Assembly (NCBI GenBank): GCA_017427265.1
Contig: JAFRTG010000025.1
Location: 1 to 36,078 of the forward strand
From: Oscillospiraceae bacterium
GTDB lineage: Bacteria > Bacillota > Clostridia > Oscillospirales > Ruminococcaceae
Reading direction: 5' to 3'
DNA: 36,078 nt
Part shown: in pieces, positions 14,697 to 21,673 of the stretch
Layout: each line of letters starts with the position of its first letter
Position numbering within the stretch: position 1 is the first letter of the stretch
Made by a program: the position numbers and the translations under genes
Notes under the pieces: generated by a model
Told to the model about the DNA's origin: nothing
The model's input: the letters and a program-made list of their open reading frames with translations, nothing else
Database searches by the model: none

Positions 14697-17105
14697 TCAA
14701 CTGTTTTGCGGTGCGGCGGAATCGTCTTCGATAAACGATGCCAGCTGACCGCTCAGCGTACTTTGGATATTCCGTCCTTCCTTTTTGCTGTAGAAAGCCG
14801 TTTTTATGATCGCATCGCCGCGCTGCATCGAATCAAAGCGAGCGGTATCGCCCTTTTTGAACCGGAGCTTCGCTGCAACAGCAGACTCCGAATTCTGCGT
14901 AGGCCGCAAAATCAGCTGCGTATCCGCCTTGCCCATGGCCTTCCCAAGCTCCGTGTTGCTCGGATAATAATCCTGAGTTGAGCCGATGAAGGAGATGAGG
15001 GAACGCCGACCTTCCTTGAGGATGCGGCAGATCGGGCTGCCTTCCGCGAAGTTCTGATTCTGAACTTCATCCAAGACGAGATCAAGCGGAATTCCCGGTT
15101 GCTCCCTTTGGTATCTGAGGAGCGTTTCGAGGAGCATGTCGATTAGCTGATCGCCGCGCTCCGAACTACCGGAAGCCGTAGAAATCACAATGATTTTTCC
15201 TGCGTTCTGCCGCAGCAGCTTGCCGGCAACCCGACCGGATGCGTCACAAAGCAGCGGGATAAAATCACGTTCCGGGATTTCGTCCGGAGCAAGCCAGAAC
15301 TGTTCGCTGTCGATGTTGTGCAGCAGGTGCAGCATATCGTCATCCAGCATGGATGCATCCATGCAGTACCAGTAGAGTCGCTGGGACTTCCCGGTGAGAT
15401 CGTAGACCTGAATCGGTTTGGTTTGTCCGTCCGTCGCATGCAGCAAATCATTTTGCCGCAGCGCAGCGAGAAGACTGCTTCGCATGTGCGCTGTTTGTGC
15501 AGAACGCAAAATGCTGTCAACCAGTCCGCCGCAGATATAAAAGTGGTCGCCATCGACCAGGATCGTATCCTGTTTCGGATCAATACGCACCTTCTGCTGT
15601 TTTTGCACTGCGGCGATTTCTCCGTTTCGGATGCTTTCGCTGAGAATCGACGCAAAGTCCTGAATCATCATCTGATCTGCGGACACTGCTGAACGACTGA
15701 CCTGATAAATAGCACCCAGTTGTACCTTCAGCTCATCGTCGCTGAGCAAACCGTGCTGACAAAATTCCTCGAGAAATTTCTCTGCGCTCATGAAAAGCGC
15801 TGCAGAATCCGATACCGGTCTGTCAAAAAACTGCTGCCAGTAAGGCGGAAGCGCTTTGCAATTGTCAAGATACTTGCGTCGCTCCTGTTCCGGGATGCGC
15901 TGCATCGTTTGAATGACAACAGCATCCAGTGCCTGAACGATCTGCCGGATGATCCCGCAGTCAAGGTCAAGCGCCACGCCTTCCATTGAGACGGAAAGAA
16001 CATTCTCTGCCGCTATCCGCTGCACTGCATAAGGAGCAAATCGCGAAATTAACGCAATCGAATTGCGGCCGTTTCCGGTACCTCCGCCAGCTTCCTTAAT
16101 CAGAAGGCGCAGCGGCTCTTCGATTTTGTCGGATTCGTCTGCAAACGATGAATCGGTGAAAACAGCAATTCCGTCCCACACCAGATTGAGTTCGTTCAGC
16201 AGAACCTTCCGGCTGCTTTCAATCCCCGGAATGCGATGCAGCTGCGTATCGTTTGTGCTGAGCAGAACGCCCAATTTCTCCTCGCTCACGCCAGCAGAAG
16301 GCGTAACAATCAGCAGCGAATAGCTTCTGACCCGAATCGGTTCAAGCCAGAACATCAGCAGGCTGCCGACTCGCTGCAGAAGCAAGAGCCGAATGAGCGG
16401 ATGCAGTGCATCCACGGCCTGCCACAACCGCTCTGAAGGAATTAGAGCGGTTGAATCAGACATGGGCAGCCGGACGCGCAAGCTTTCAGAAATGAGGTCC
16501 TGGGGAATCTGCGATGCGTTCGGATTTGCCGCGAAAACGACAGTGCCGTCAGCCAGCGGAATGAATCCCTGACGTGGAAATACTGTTATCGTAATCGTCG
16601 GCGCATTTGCAAGCAGGAGACCGATCAGATCATTGGCCTGACTTTTGGTGCAGCCGGGCAACCGTTGAACGTGGTCAAAGTGCTTTGTAAAGCGCTCGTT
16701 GATGTAATCATCAGCCGGAATATACGCGGTATATGCCGCGTCGACAGAATAGCTGACCACAGCACCGCGAACGCTGCCTCTATCGGGATCGGTGATGACA
16801 ACGACCTGTGAGATAGTGAATCCGTTGGTCAGCGGAATACGCTTCCGCGGATTGCCATTTACACTCTGCAGTTCGAACCATGCGTTCTGCAGTGCATCGA
16901 GATCGTAGGTTCGGGCACAGTTCCTCATCTCAGGAGCAGGTCGGCAAGCATCTCTCCATCTGAAGGAGTTGCTCTCCGTGCCGCCCCCGTAAGGGGACGG
17001 CATGACAGGTGAAACCGGAAAACCGGTCGGGTTGTTTTGCTGATAGCCGCTCAGTGACACATTATTCCACTGCGGCTGACTAGCCTCAAAATCAAAAATG
17101 CTCAT
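14697..17105 (-). CDS. Large ATPase-like protein of the mobile element (HerA/TraG-like C-terminus)
   Basis: An 802-residue protein. Residues about 640-770 resemble HerA/FtsK/TraG motor ATPases: Walker B-like LDLVLDEVQNQ, then EGSPICRILKEGRRSLISF with an arginine-finger-like GRR and a sensor segment IGSTQDYY, as in coupling proteins that pump DNA. Residues about 230-400 resemble a second ATPase or DUF927-like helicase core, with IVTPSAGVSEEKL where a Walker A would be and GGGTGNGR later. No intact GxxxxGK[ST] is visible in either half, which is unusual. N-terminal 60 residues are Pro/Gly/Asn-rich. ATG at 17105 follows AAGGAGG. It should aid replication or transfer of the element; exact role unknown. 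Confidence 0.6.
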   Translation of the reverse strand: MSIFDFEASQPQWNNVSLSGYQQNNPTGFPVSPVMPSPYGGGTESNSFRWRDACRPAPEMRNCARTYDLDALQNAWFELQSVNGNPRKRIPLTNGFTISQVVVITDPDRGSVRGAVVSYSVDAAYTAYIPADDYINERFTKHFDHVQRLPGCTKSQANDLIGLLLANAPTITITVFPRQGFIPLADGTVVFAANPNASQIPQDLISESLRVRLPMSDSTALIPSERLWQAVDALHPLIRLLLLQRVGSLLMFWLEPIRVRSYSLLIVTPSAGVSEEKLGVLLSTNDTQLHRIPGIESSRKVLLNELNLVWDGIAVFTDSSFADESDKIEEPLRLLIKEAGGGTGNGRNSIALISRFAPYAVQRIAAENVLSVSMEGVALDLDCGIIRQIVQALDAVVIQTMQRIPEQERRKYLDNCKALPPYWQQFFDRPVSDSAALFMSAEKFLEEFCQHGLLSDDELKVQLGAIYQVSRSAVSADQMMIQDFASILSESIRNGEIAAVQKQQKVRIDPKQDTILVDGDHFYICGGLVDSILRSAQTAHMRSSLLAALRQNDLLHATDGQTKPIQVYDLTGKSQRLYWYCMDASMLDDDMLHLLHNIDSEQFWLAPDEIPERDFIPLLCDASGRVAGKLLRQNAGKIIVISTASGSSERGDQLIDMLLETLLRYQREQPGIPLDLVLDEVQNQNFAEGSPICRILKEGRRSLISFIGSTQDYYPSNTELGKAMGKADTQLILRPTQNSESAVAAKLRFKKGDTARFDSMQRGDAIIKTAFYSKKEGRNIQSTLSGQLASFIEDDSAAPQNS

Positions 17106-17151
17106 TTGCTTTCCTCCTTTTTTATGAGCAAAAATGCAATCATTTTTCTTG

Positions 17152-17247
17152 AATTATAGGTTCTTTCCGACGCGTGCCTATCAAAAATCCTAAAACCCCG
17201 GGATTTTCAGCATTTTTGAAGGAGCGTCTTTAGCTTCACCTATAATT
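17152..17247. promoter_or_regulatory. Mirror-image divergent promoters
   Basis: Two copies of one module face outward: ATTTTTGA, then GCGTC, then ACCTATAATT. The plus copy is at 17212-17247 (ATTTTTGA 17212-17219, GCGTC 17224-17228, -10 at 17241-17246). The minus copy is at 17188-17152 (-10 at 17158-17153). The -35-like TTGA boxes lie 19-20 bases from the -10 boxes. They should drive the 333-residue protein (right) and the ATPase (left) under the same control. Confidence 0.55.
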
Positions 17248-17380
17248 TCCGCTTATTGACTCGGATTTTGAACCTCGGCTCCTTTCTGCAGCAAAGAGCG
17301 TGGTTCTCGGTTCGAGCTTTGCGCTTTGCGCTTGGCTCTGACTTCAGTATACCATGAACGGATTCATTTTCACACGACAA

Positions 17381-17406
17381 GACAAGACATTGACATCTGT
17401 CTTGTC
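17381..17406 (+). promoter_or_regulatory. Perfect inverted repeat in the leader of the 333-residue gene
   Basis: GACAAGACA (17381-17389) and TGTCTTGTC (17398-17406) flank TTGACATC and end 7 bases before the Shine-Dalgarno AAGGAGGA. It may be a DNA operator or an RNA hairpin that can mask the ribosome site. Confidence 0.55.
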
Positions 17407-17425
17407 AGATCTAAGGAGGAAGACT

Positions 17426-18427
17426 ATGAAAAAAGCAACCGAAAAGCATGCAACGATGTTTTCGATTTATGCCCAAATGCTGTATCCCTTTTTTGACTGG
17501 AACTTCGATGCAACATCTGGAAAAATAGGCGGAAAAGGACTATTTACACGGATTCTGCTGACAGCCGGACTGGACGAAAATGCCGCGAATTGTGTTGACT
17601 ATATTGAAGATTTATCCAATGACGCACTCTTGAAGTTTTTCAGAGGCGCTCGAGAGGTTTCTAACGTAATGAAGCTTTCAAAGACAGCCTTTAATCGTGA
17701 CCTTTTTCTTAATTTCATATACGACAGATTTGAAAACAGTTTTGAGGACATCAGCGATTCGTTTAGAAAATACGGCATAAAATTCACACCAAACGATGTC
17801 CCGTATATAACATTGGAATTGTATTGCCAGATTTATGACAAAAATACGGAAAGCCCTCATAAAGACTCAAAGGTGTCTGAAAAGACAGAAAAAGAGGCAG
17901 AGCTTGAATTTGCAGCTCTGCTGAAAAAAGCGATTGAAAATTACATGGCATCACCGGAAAACACAAATGCTCAGGCATATCCGCTGCCTGAAGTGGAATC
18001 GTCCGCAGAGGCATCTGTTGAAATTACAGATGAACGCTATTCCAAGGCTGCCGAAACGGTAAAAACGGATATGCAGGACATGGAGCGTATCCTGCATGCT
18101 CTTCAGGATCTCATGATGAAAATGATTTCTATGGGAGCGGAGCTGCGATTCAACTATGAAAAAACGGAGCCGAGATTTAGTGCTGTTTTTAAGGAGTTTT
18201 GGAGTTATAATACAGCACTGCGGTCGTATGTAAAAAAATACCCTCAAATCTTGGCGCTTCAGGAACTATACGGTTGCGGCGATGCATTAACAATACAAGA
18301 CTTTATGGTTGTTTCTCCTCAAGAAAGAGATTGCCACCTCTCGAAAAAGCTGACAGAATACACAAGACTATTTGAAGAGATGACAAGGCATGCTTACACA
18401 TTGGACGATCTCATGCACATGTCCTAA
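17426..18427 (+). CDS. Unknown 333-residue helical protein of the mobile element
   Basis: I do not recognise this protein. It is predicted helical and soluble, with no signal peptide and no membrane helix. Residues 1-150 form one block; 150-200 is a charged, low-complexity linker (KDSKVSEKTEKEAELE then Pro/Glu/Ser-rich); 200-333 is a second helical block with coiled-coil character. ATG at 17426 is set by AAGGAGGA at 17413-17420. It is transcribed away from the ATPase gene from a mirror-image promoter. As the only plus-strand gene in the left half of the element, it might be a maintenance, entry-exclusion or defence protein; this is speculation. Confidence 0.7.
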   Translation: MKKATEKHATMFSIYAQMLYPFFDWNFDATSGKIGGKGLFTRILLTAGLDENAANCVDYIEDLSNDALLKFFRGAREVSNVMKLSKTAFNRDLFLNFIYDRFENSFEDISDSFRKYGIKFTPNDVPYITLELYCQIYDKNTESPHKDSKVSEKTEKEAELEFAALLKKAIENYMASPENTNAQAYPLPEVESSAEASVEITDERYSKAAETVKTDMQDMERILHALQDLMMKMISMGAELRFNYEKTEPRFSAVFKEFWSYNTALRSYVKKYPQILALQELYGCGDALTIQDFMVVSPQERDCHLSKKLTEYTRLFEEMTRHAYTLDDLMHMS

Positions 18428-18470
18428 AATGGCGGGAATTTCAATTTGCCGCATACTATCCATTTGAACT

Positions 18471-18510
18471 ACAGGTGCCCTGCCGATAGTGAAATCGGCA
18501 GGGCACCTGT
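18471..18510. terminator. Bidirectional terminator between convergent genes
   Basis: A perfect 17-bp stem (18471-18487 with 18494-18510) with a loop of 6 lies between the stop of the unknown plus-strand gene and the stop of the minus-strand amidotransferase at 18512. Confidence 0.75.
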
Positions 18511-18511
18511 A

Positions 18512-19471
18512 TTATAGCTCTGCCAAGGCCTGTTCTGCACTGTAATTCTCGGGATACATAAGGTATTCCTCGATCTCCGTATACGAATACCCTAACTCTC
18601 GCAAATAGCAGATGGTTTCCGGGTCAGCGCCATAGTAACCGCACAGCTCAATCAGCAGCAAATAGTCCTCGTCGGAGCAGCTGCCTTTTTCGGGCTTGTC
18701 CCAGTCACAGAGGCAGCTGCCGAACCAGCCGTGACTGTAAATATGGTAATCGTTTTGTACGGTGTAGCTGCTGCGGATGATCTTGCCATCCGGCGAAATC
18801 CGGAGCATCTCCCCTTCTGTTAGTGTAACCACTTCGTACTTTGGGAACCGCACCGGTATCTGCTTGAATGCTGCAGTCATGATCTCTTTTGTTGAGCAAT
18901 AGATGTACAAACCTAGCGCGGGGAAGTGAATCAGGAAGAGCGGGCTTTCTCCCTTAACAAAGTAGAGGTTGTTCTGACGATCCAGAAGCGTAAAAGTAAA
19001 ATATCCCCGAACTTGCTCGGCAGCATACCGCAGGGATTCAAAGCTCAGTTCTTTCCGGGCTTCAATCAGTTGCACGGCAATATACGAGTCGGTTTCGATC
19101 TGCGTTTCCGGCAGCCGCAGCTTTGAACGCAGCGTCGTATCATTATATATTATGCCGTTATGCGCAAGTGCAAACTCGGTTCCGGCTTGTCCGCGGAACG
19201 GATGGTTGTTATAGTTATGCTTTTGGTCGCCCTGCGTGGTGAGCCGGGTGTGCCCCATCACAGCTGTCGTATTTTCCGGTATGCGGAAATGCAGCTTGTG
19301 TGCGGGCTTCGGTCGCTTGAAAATTGTCAAGGCTTCCTCCTTATTATATGCGATTCCGGCAGCATGATGGCCGCGCACCTCAGATGCATTTGCAAGTGCC
19401 TGCACAAGTTTTTGCAGCGTCCGTGCCGGAACGCGCCTGCCATAGTCTAAAAATCCAAATAAAGCGCACAT
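18512..19471 (-). CDS. Class II glutamine amidotransferase (Ntn hydrolase)
   Basis: A 319-residue protein of the Gn_AT_II fold. Start at 19471 gives MCALFGF, so Cys2 becomes the N-terminal nucleophile once Met is removed; AAGGAGAT precedes it. Further glutaminase motifs are present: RGHHAAG (33-39), GHTRLTTQG (73-81), HNGIIYN (104-110) and ETDSY (126-130). It should release ammonia from glutamine, or act as an Ntn amide hydrolase. No synthetase or isomerase domain follows; the last ~80 residues are acidic. It is the fourth gene of the DUF960-amidoligase operon, which suggests that it supplies ammonia or trims a product for the amidoligase. Such pairs are known from comparative genomics, not from a defined reaction. 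Confidence 0.88.
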   Translation of the reverse strand: MCALFGFLDYGRRVPARTLQKLVQALANASEVRGHHAAGIAYNKEEALTIFKRPKPAHKLHFRIPENTTAVMGHTRLTTQGDQKHNYNNHPFRGQAGTEFALAHNGIIYNDTTLRSKLRLPETQIETDSYIAVQLIEARKELSFESLRYAAEQVRGYFTFTLLDRQNNLYFVKGESPLFLIHFPALGLYIYCSTKEIMTAAFKQIPVRFPKYEVVTLTEGEMLRISPDGKIIRSSYTVQNDYHIYSHGWFGSCLCDWDKPEKGSCSDEDYLLLIELCGYYGADPETICYLRELGYSYTEIEEYLMYPENYSAEQALAEL

Positions 19472-19473
19472 TT

Positions 19474-19629
19474 CTATCTCCTTTCCCATGGCGATTTCTC
19501 GTCATCTGTGATTTTCAATATCATGCGGATCAAATATCCGATGACTTGGATTGCAAACCAGATGCCGCCAACTTTGGCATTCCCGTTTGCCATACTCGAT
19601 TTATGCGGGGCGATAATGTGCTTCATCAT
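19474..19629 (-). CDS. 51-residue single-helix membrane peptide within the amidoligase operon
   Basis: Short frame fused tightly into the operon: its ATG at 19629 overlaps the amidoligase stop (ATGA) and its TAG stop sits 2 bases before the amidotransferase ATG, so it carries that gene's ribosome site (AAGGAGA). The peptide has a basic N-terminus (MMKHIIAPHKSS), a hydrophobic helix (about 21-39, GIWFAIQVIGYLIRMILKI) and an acidic/basic tail ending KSPWERR. I know no family. Because an amide-bond-forming enzyme and a glutaminase flank it, it might be their substrate, their membrane tether or simply a coupling ORF. The spacing makes it very likely to be translated. Confidence 0.65.
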   Translation of the reverse strand: MMKHIIAPHKSSMANGNAKVGGIWFAIQVIGYLIRMILKITDDEKSPWERR

Positions 19630-20714
19630 ATATCATCCTCCGTTTCGATCTCCTCGTTGATATAAAGCTGTCGCTCCTTGAGATATTGGAGCAGCTCAGG
19701 TTCGGTGATCGTCATTACAAAGTCGCGCCATGATTGCTGTGCGATCTCTTCTTCCGACATATAAAGTGCCGCATCACAAATTTTGTTGACCAACTGCAAC
19801 GTGGCGTAGAGCGTGTTCAGTTTGAGCGTGCCGCGGAACAGCCGGAACTCGATTGTACTATAATTACACAGGTTGACAGCGGCGTATCTTCCAACATTGC
19901 CTTTCTTTGCTTTATCCAGGATTTGCTTGCCGGTTTTCTCGATGCCGTACCGGGCTGCCCAGCGGTTCATACTGTGCGGGCTTCTTCGCGAGAATGTGAA
20001 CAATTCGTTCCAATGCAGCTCCGTGAAGAAGAGGATACGCTCGACCACTTTCTCCTGTTCTTCGGGCGTATCGCCGAATGCATCGCGGTTCACATGTACA
20101 TGCAGGCCGCACGTATTCGTCATATGTGAACGATACCCCATATGGATTGCCTCCCGTAAAATGTCCTCCCAGTACATGCAAGTCATGTGGTATTCCAGCG
20201 TCATCGGATGGGTTACGATCTCAAAACCGTCGTCAAGGCTGCCGTCCGACTTGCAATAGATGTGTTCGCAGCGGATGTTGGTCTGCTTTTTGATGCGGGC
20301 AGCACTTTCATCGTATTTTCCGGCGCCGTCGATTTCCAGCTCGACACCGAAATAGCGGCTGCCGTCGCCGTAAAATATCGGGTCCGGCTTGTAGGAATAG
20401 TCCTCGATCTCATTTTCGATGCGATCGTAGCAGCTTGAGCAGTAAGGATAATCGCGGCTCCACAAAATATCATCTTCATGCAGGATGCGTCCGCAGCAGT
20501 CACAGCGCCGGTAGTGATCGTCAAAGCAGCAGGAGCAAAGCGTTGTTTGCTCGTCCGCAATCGCATCATTGCGCCAGATCGTTTCTCCGCAATGGTCGCA
20601 CTGTACGGTGTGTTCTTCTGCACAGCTGTCACATATCAGTTCATTGTCGATTTCGGTGTGCTCGTCATCATCCAGCACACAGCCGCACATCGAGCAGATT
20701 CTTTGTTCTTCCAT
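19626..20714 (-). CDS. Amidoligase (Amidoligase_2 family) with N-terminal zinc ribbons
   Basis: A 362-residue fusion. Residues about 7-105 hold four zinc-ribbon-like knuckles (CSMCGC, CDHCG, CSCC, CDCCG, CSSC). Residues about 120-320 form the amidoligase: FGVELEID (122-129, glutamine-synthetase-like metal site), DGSLDDGFEIVTHP (158-170), CGLHVHVN (202-209) and NYSTIEFRLFRGTL. These enzymes are predicted to join a carboxylate to an amine with ATP, like GCS2/glutamine synthetase. ATG at 20714 follows AGGAGGT; the TTG frame further up is not needed. A stop overlap starts the 51-residue gene. The zinc ribbons may bind nucleic acid or the substrate protein. Substrate unknown. Confidence 0.85.
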   Translation of the reverse strand: MEEQRICSMCGCVLDDDEHTEIDNELICDSCAEEHTVQCDHCGETIWRNDAIADEQTTLCSCCFDDHYRRCDCCGRILHEDDILWSRDYPYCSSCYDRIENEIEDYSYKPDPIFYGDGSRYFGVELEIDGAGKYDESAARIKKQTNIRCEHIYCKSDGSLDDGFEIVTHPMTLEYHMTCMYWEDILREAIHMGYRSHMTNTCGLHVHVNRDAFGDTPEEQEKVVERILFFTELHWNELFTFSRRSPHSMNRWAARYGIEKTGKQILDKAKKGNVGRYAAVNLCNYSTIEFRLFRGTLKLNTLYATLQLVNKICDAALYMSEEEIAQQSWRDFVMTITEPELLQYLKERQLYINEEIETEDDI

Positions 20715-20746
20715 TTTTTTACCTCCTGAAACAGCACATAAGAATT

Positions 20747-20766
20747 GCCCCGCCAATCGGCGGGGC
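20747..20766 (-). terminator. Hairpin between DUF960 and amidoligase genes
   Basis: A perfect 8-bp stem, GCCCCGCC (20747-20754) with GGCGGGGC (20759-20766), loop AATC, lies 2 bases past the DUF960 stop and is followed by AATTCTT on the minus strand. It probably partly terminates transcription, lowering amidoligase mRNA relative to DUF960. Confidence 0.55.
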
Positions 20767-20767
20767 T

Positions 20768-21052
20768 TCAGTATTCTTCTGCAAGTAACATTGTTGAATG
20801 GTCATCGTCATCAATGACATAAATTTTCGCAGTGATCGGCTCATCTGCCGGGATCATGCAGAGCATACTGTATTCCGGCTGCTCGGATGTGTGCCGAATC
20901 TGCTGCATTCCGCCGAAGGGTTCCAGCCGGAAAACCTGCAAGTAGTCGCATTCTTCAGGCAGACGATCAATGCACTGCCATAAAAACAGCTGCAAATAAT
21001 CCGGTATAGCCGCAGCGACACCGGCGGTCAGGTAACGCTGGTTGTTGAACAT
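20768..21052 (-). CDS. DUF960-family protein
   Basis: A 94-residue cytoplasmic protein with the hallmark N-terminus of DUF960, MFNNQRYLTAGV and then LQLFLWQCIDRLPEECDYLQVFRL. The family is frequent on mobile elements of Firmicutes and has no known role. The last third is acidic (VIDDDDHS). ATG at 21052 follows AGGAG 8 bases upstream. It is first in the minus-strand operon with amidoligase, mini-protein and glutaminase. It may be an antirestriction-like or regulatory factor. Confidence 0.7.
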   Translation of the reverse strand: MFNNQRYLTAGVAAAIPDYLQLFLWQCIDRLPEECDYLQVFRLEPFGGMQQIRHTSEQPEYSMLCMIPADEPITAKIYVIDDDDHSTMLLAEEY

Positions 21053-21121
21053 GCAAAAAACTCCTTTCGTTTGAGATTTGAAGCAGAAACAGGGCGGGAT
21101 TCCTTCTTCATCTGAATAATA

Positions 21122-21149
21122 TATATATGAAAAAACGGAAAAATATCAA
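21122..21149 (-). promoter_or_regulatory. Possible promoter of the DUF960-amidoligase operon
   Basis: Minus strand: TTGATA (21149-21144), 16-base spacer, TATATA (21127-21122), about 70 bases before the DUF960 start. The region is generally A/T-rich, so the match is only moderate. Confidence 0.35.
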
Positions 21150-21171
21150 AAGCGTCAAAATGTACTACATT

Positions 21172-21200
21172 ATGATAATCCCGGATCCACGGGAAATCAT
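21172..21200. other. Inverted repeat, possible oriT (part 1)
   Basis: ATGATaatCCCG (21172-21183) and CGGGaaATCAT (21190-21200) form a nested dyad around GATCCA in the spacer between divergent DUF960 and MobC-like genes. Relaxase targets are commonly inverted repeats just upstream of the mob genes, so this is an oriT candidate; nicking site unidentified. Confidence 0.4.
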
Positions 21201-21286
21201 GAAGAAATGAGGGATGTGGACGGCAGTTGCAAAAAAAGAAGCAAAAAGGCGCATTTTCGTTGGATGAAAGGGGGGTGAAAAATGAC

Positions 21287-21315
21287 TTGTATCACAATTT
21301 GCATTACAATATGAT
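21287..21315 (+). promoter_or_regulatory. Promoter of the mobilization genes
   Basis: TTGTAT (21287-21292), 17-base spacer, TATGAT (21310-21315). The MobC-like start lies about 85 bases downstream. Confidence 0.5.
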
Positions 21316-21357
21316 AAGAGCGAGCGAAGCGAGAGACCTGCAAAATAAGAATATTAT

Positions 21358-21377
21358 GATTATCATAGGCGATAATC
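21358..21377 (+). promoter_or_regulatory. Inverted repeat in the leader of the MobC-like gene
   Basis: GATTATC (21358-21364) and GATAATC (21371-21377) flank ATAGGC, a perfect 7-bp dyad 10 bases before the Shine-Dalgarno AGGAGGA. It is a likely operator of the ribbon-helix-helix protein encoded next, or a second oriT arm. Confidence 0.45.
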
Positions 21378-21400
21378 AGAATAAACAGGAGGATTATTCC

Positions 21401-21673
21401 ATGGCAAGAGATAAATCTGAACAAAAAACGGTCAATACATCCATACGATTGACCGCAGAGCAGAAAAATGAGTTTGAAAAGCGTGCGAAAGCAATGGGTA
21501 TCAAGCCGAGCAGTTACATTGTAAACGCAGCTTTTCATGCAGATGAACTGAAACCGGAAACGAAAGTGAAGATGCAGAACATTCTCAATCTCACGGAAGA
21601 AATCGTGAGAGAATATGCACCGGAAAAGCTGGAGGAGCTGAAACAGAAAGGAGCAGAAATATGGTACTTTTGA
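21401..21673 (+). CDS. MobC-like ribbon-helix-helix mobilization protein
   Basis: A 90-residue basic protein. Residues about 12-55 read as a ribbon-helix-helix: TVNTSIRLTAEQKNEFEKR and then KAMGIKPSSYIVNAA. The remainder is a charged helix. Such relaxosome accessory proteins bind oriT and help the relaxase load. ATG at 21401 follows AGGAGGA at 21388-21394. Its end overlaps the relaxase start by 13 bases. Its dyad-containing leader suggests that it also represses its own operon. Confidence 0.75.
   Translation: MARDKSEQKTVNTSIRLTAEQKNEFEKRAKAMGIKPSSYIVNAAFHADELKPETKVKMQNILNLTEEIVREYAPEKLEELKQKGAEIWYF

Noticed and set aside
21127-21210. 27-codon plus-strand frame (MKKRKNIKSVKM...)
   Set aside because: No ribosome site and it overlaps the oriT-like dyad; a chance frame in A/T-rich DNA is more likely.
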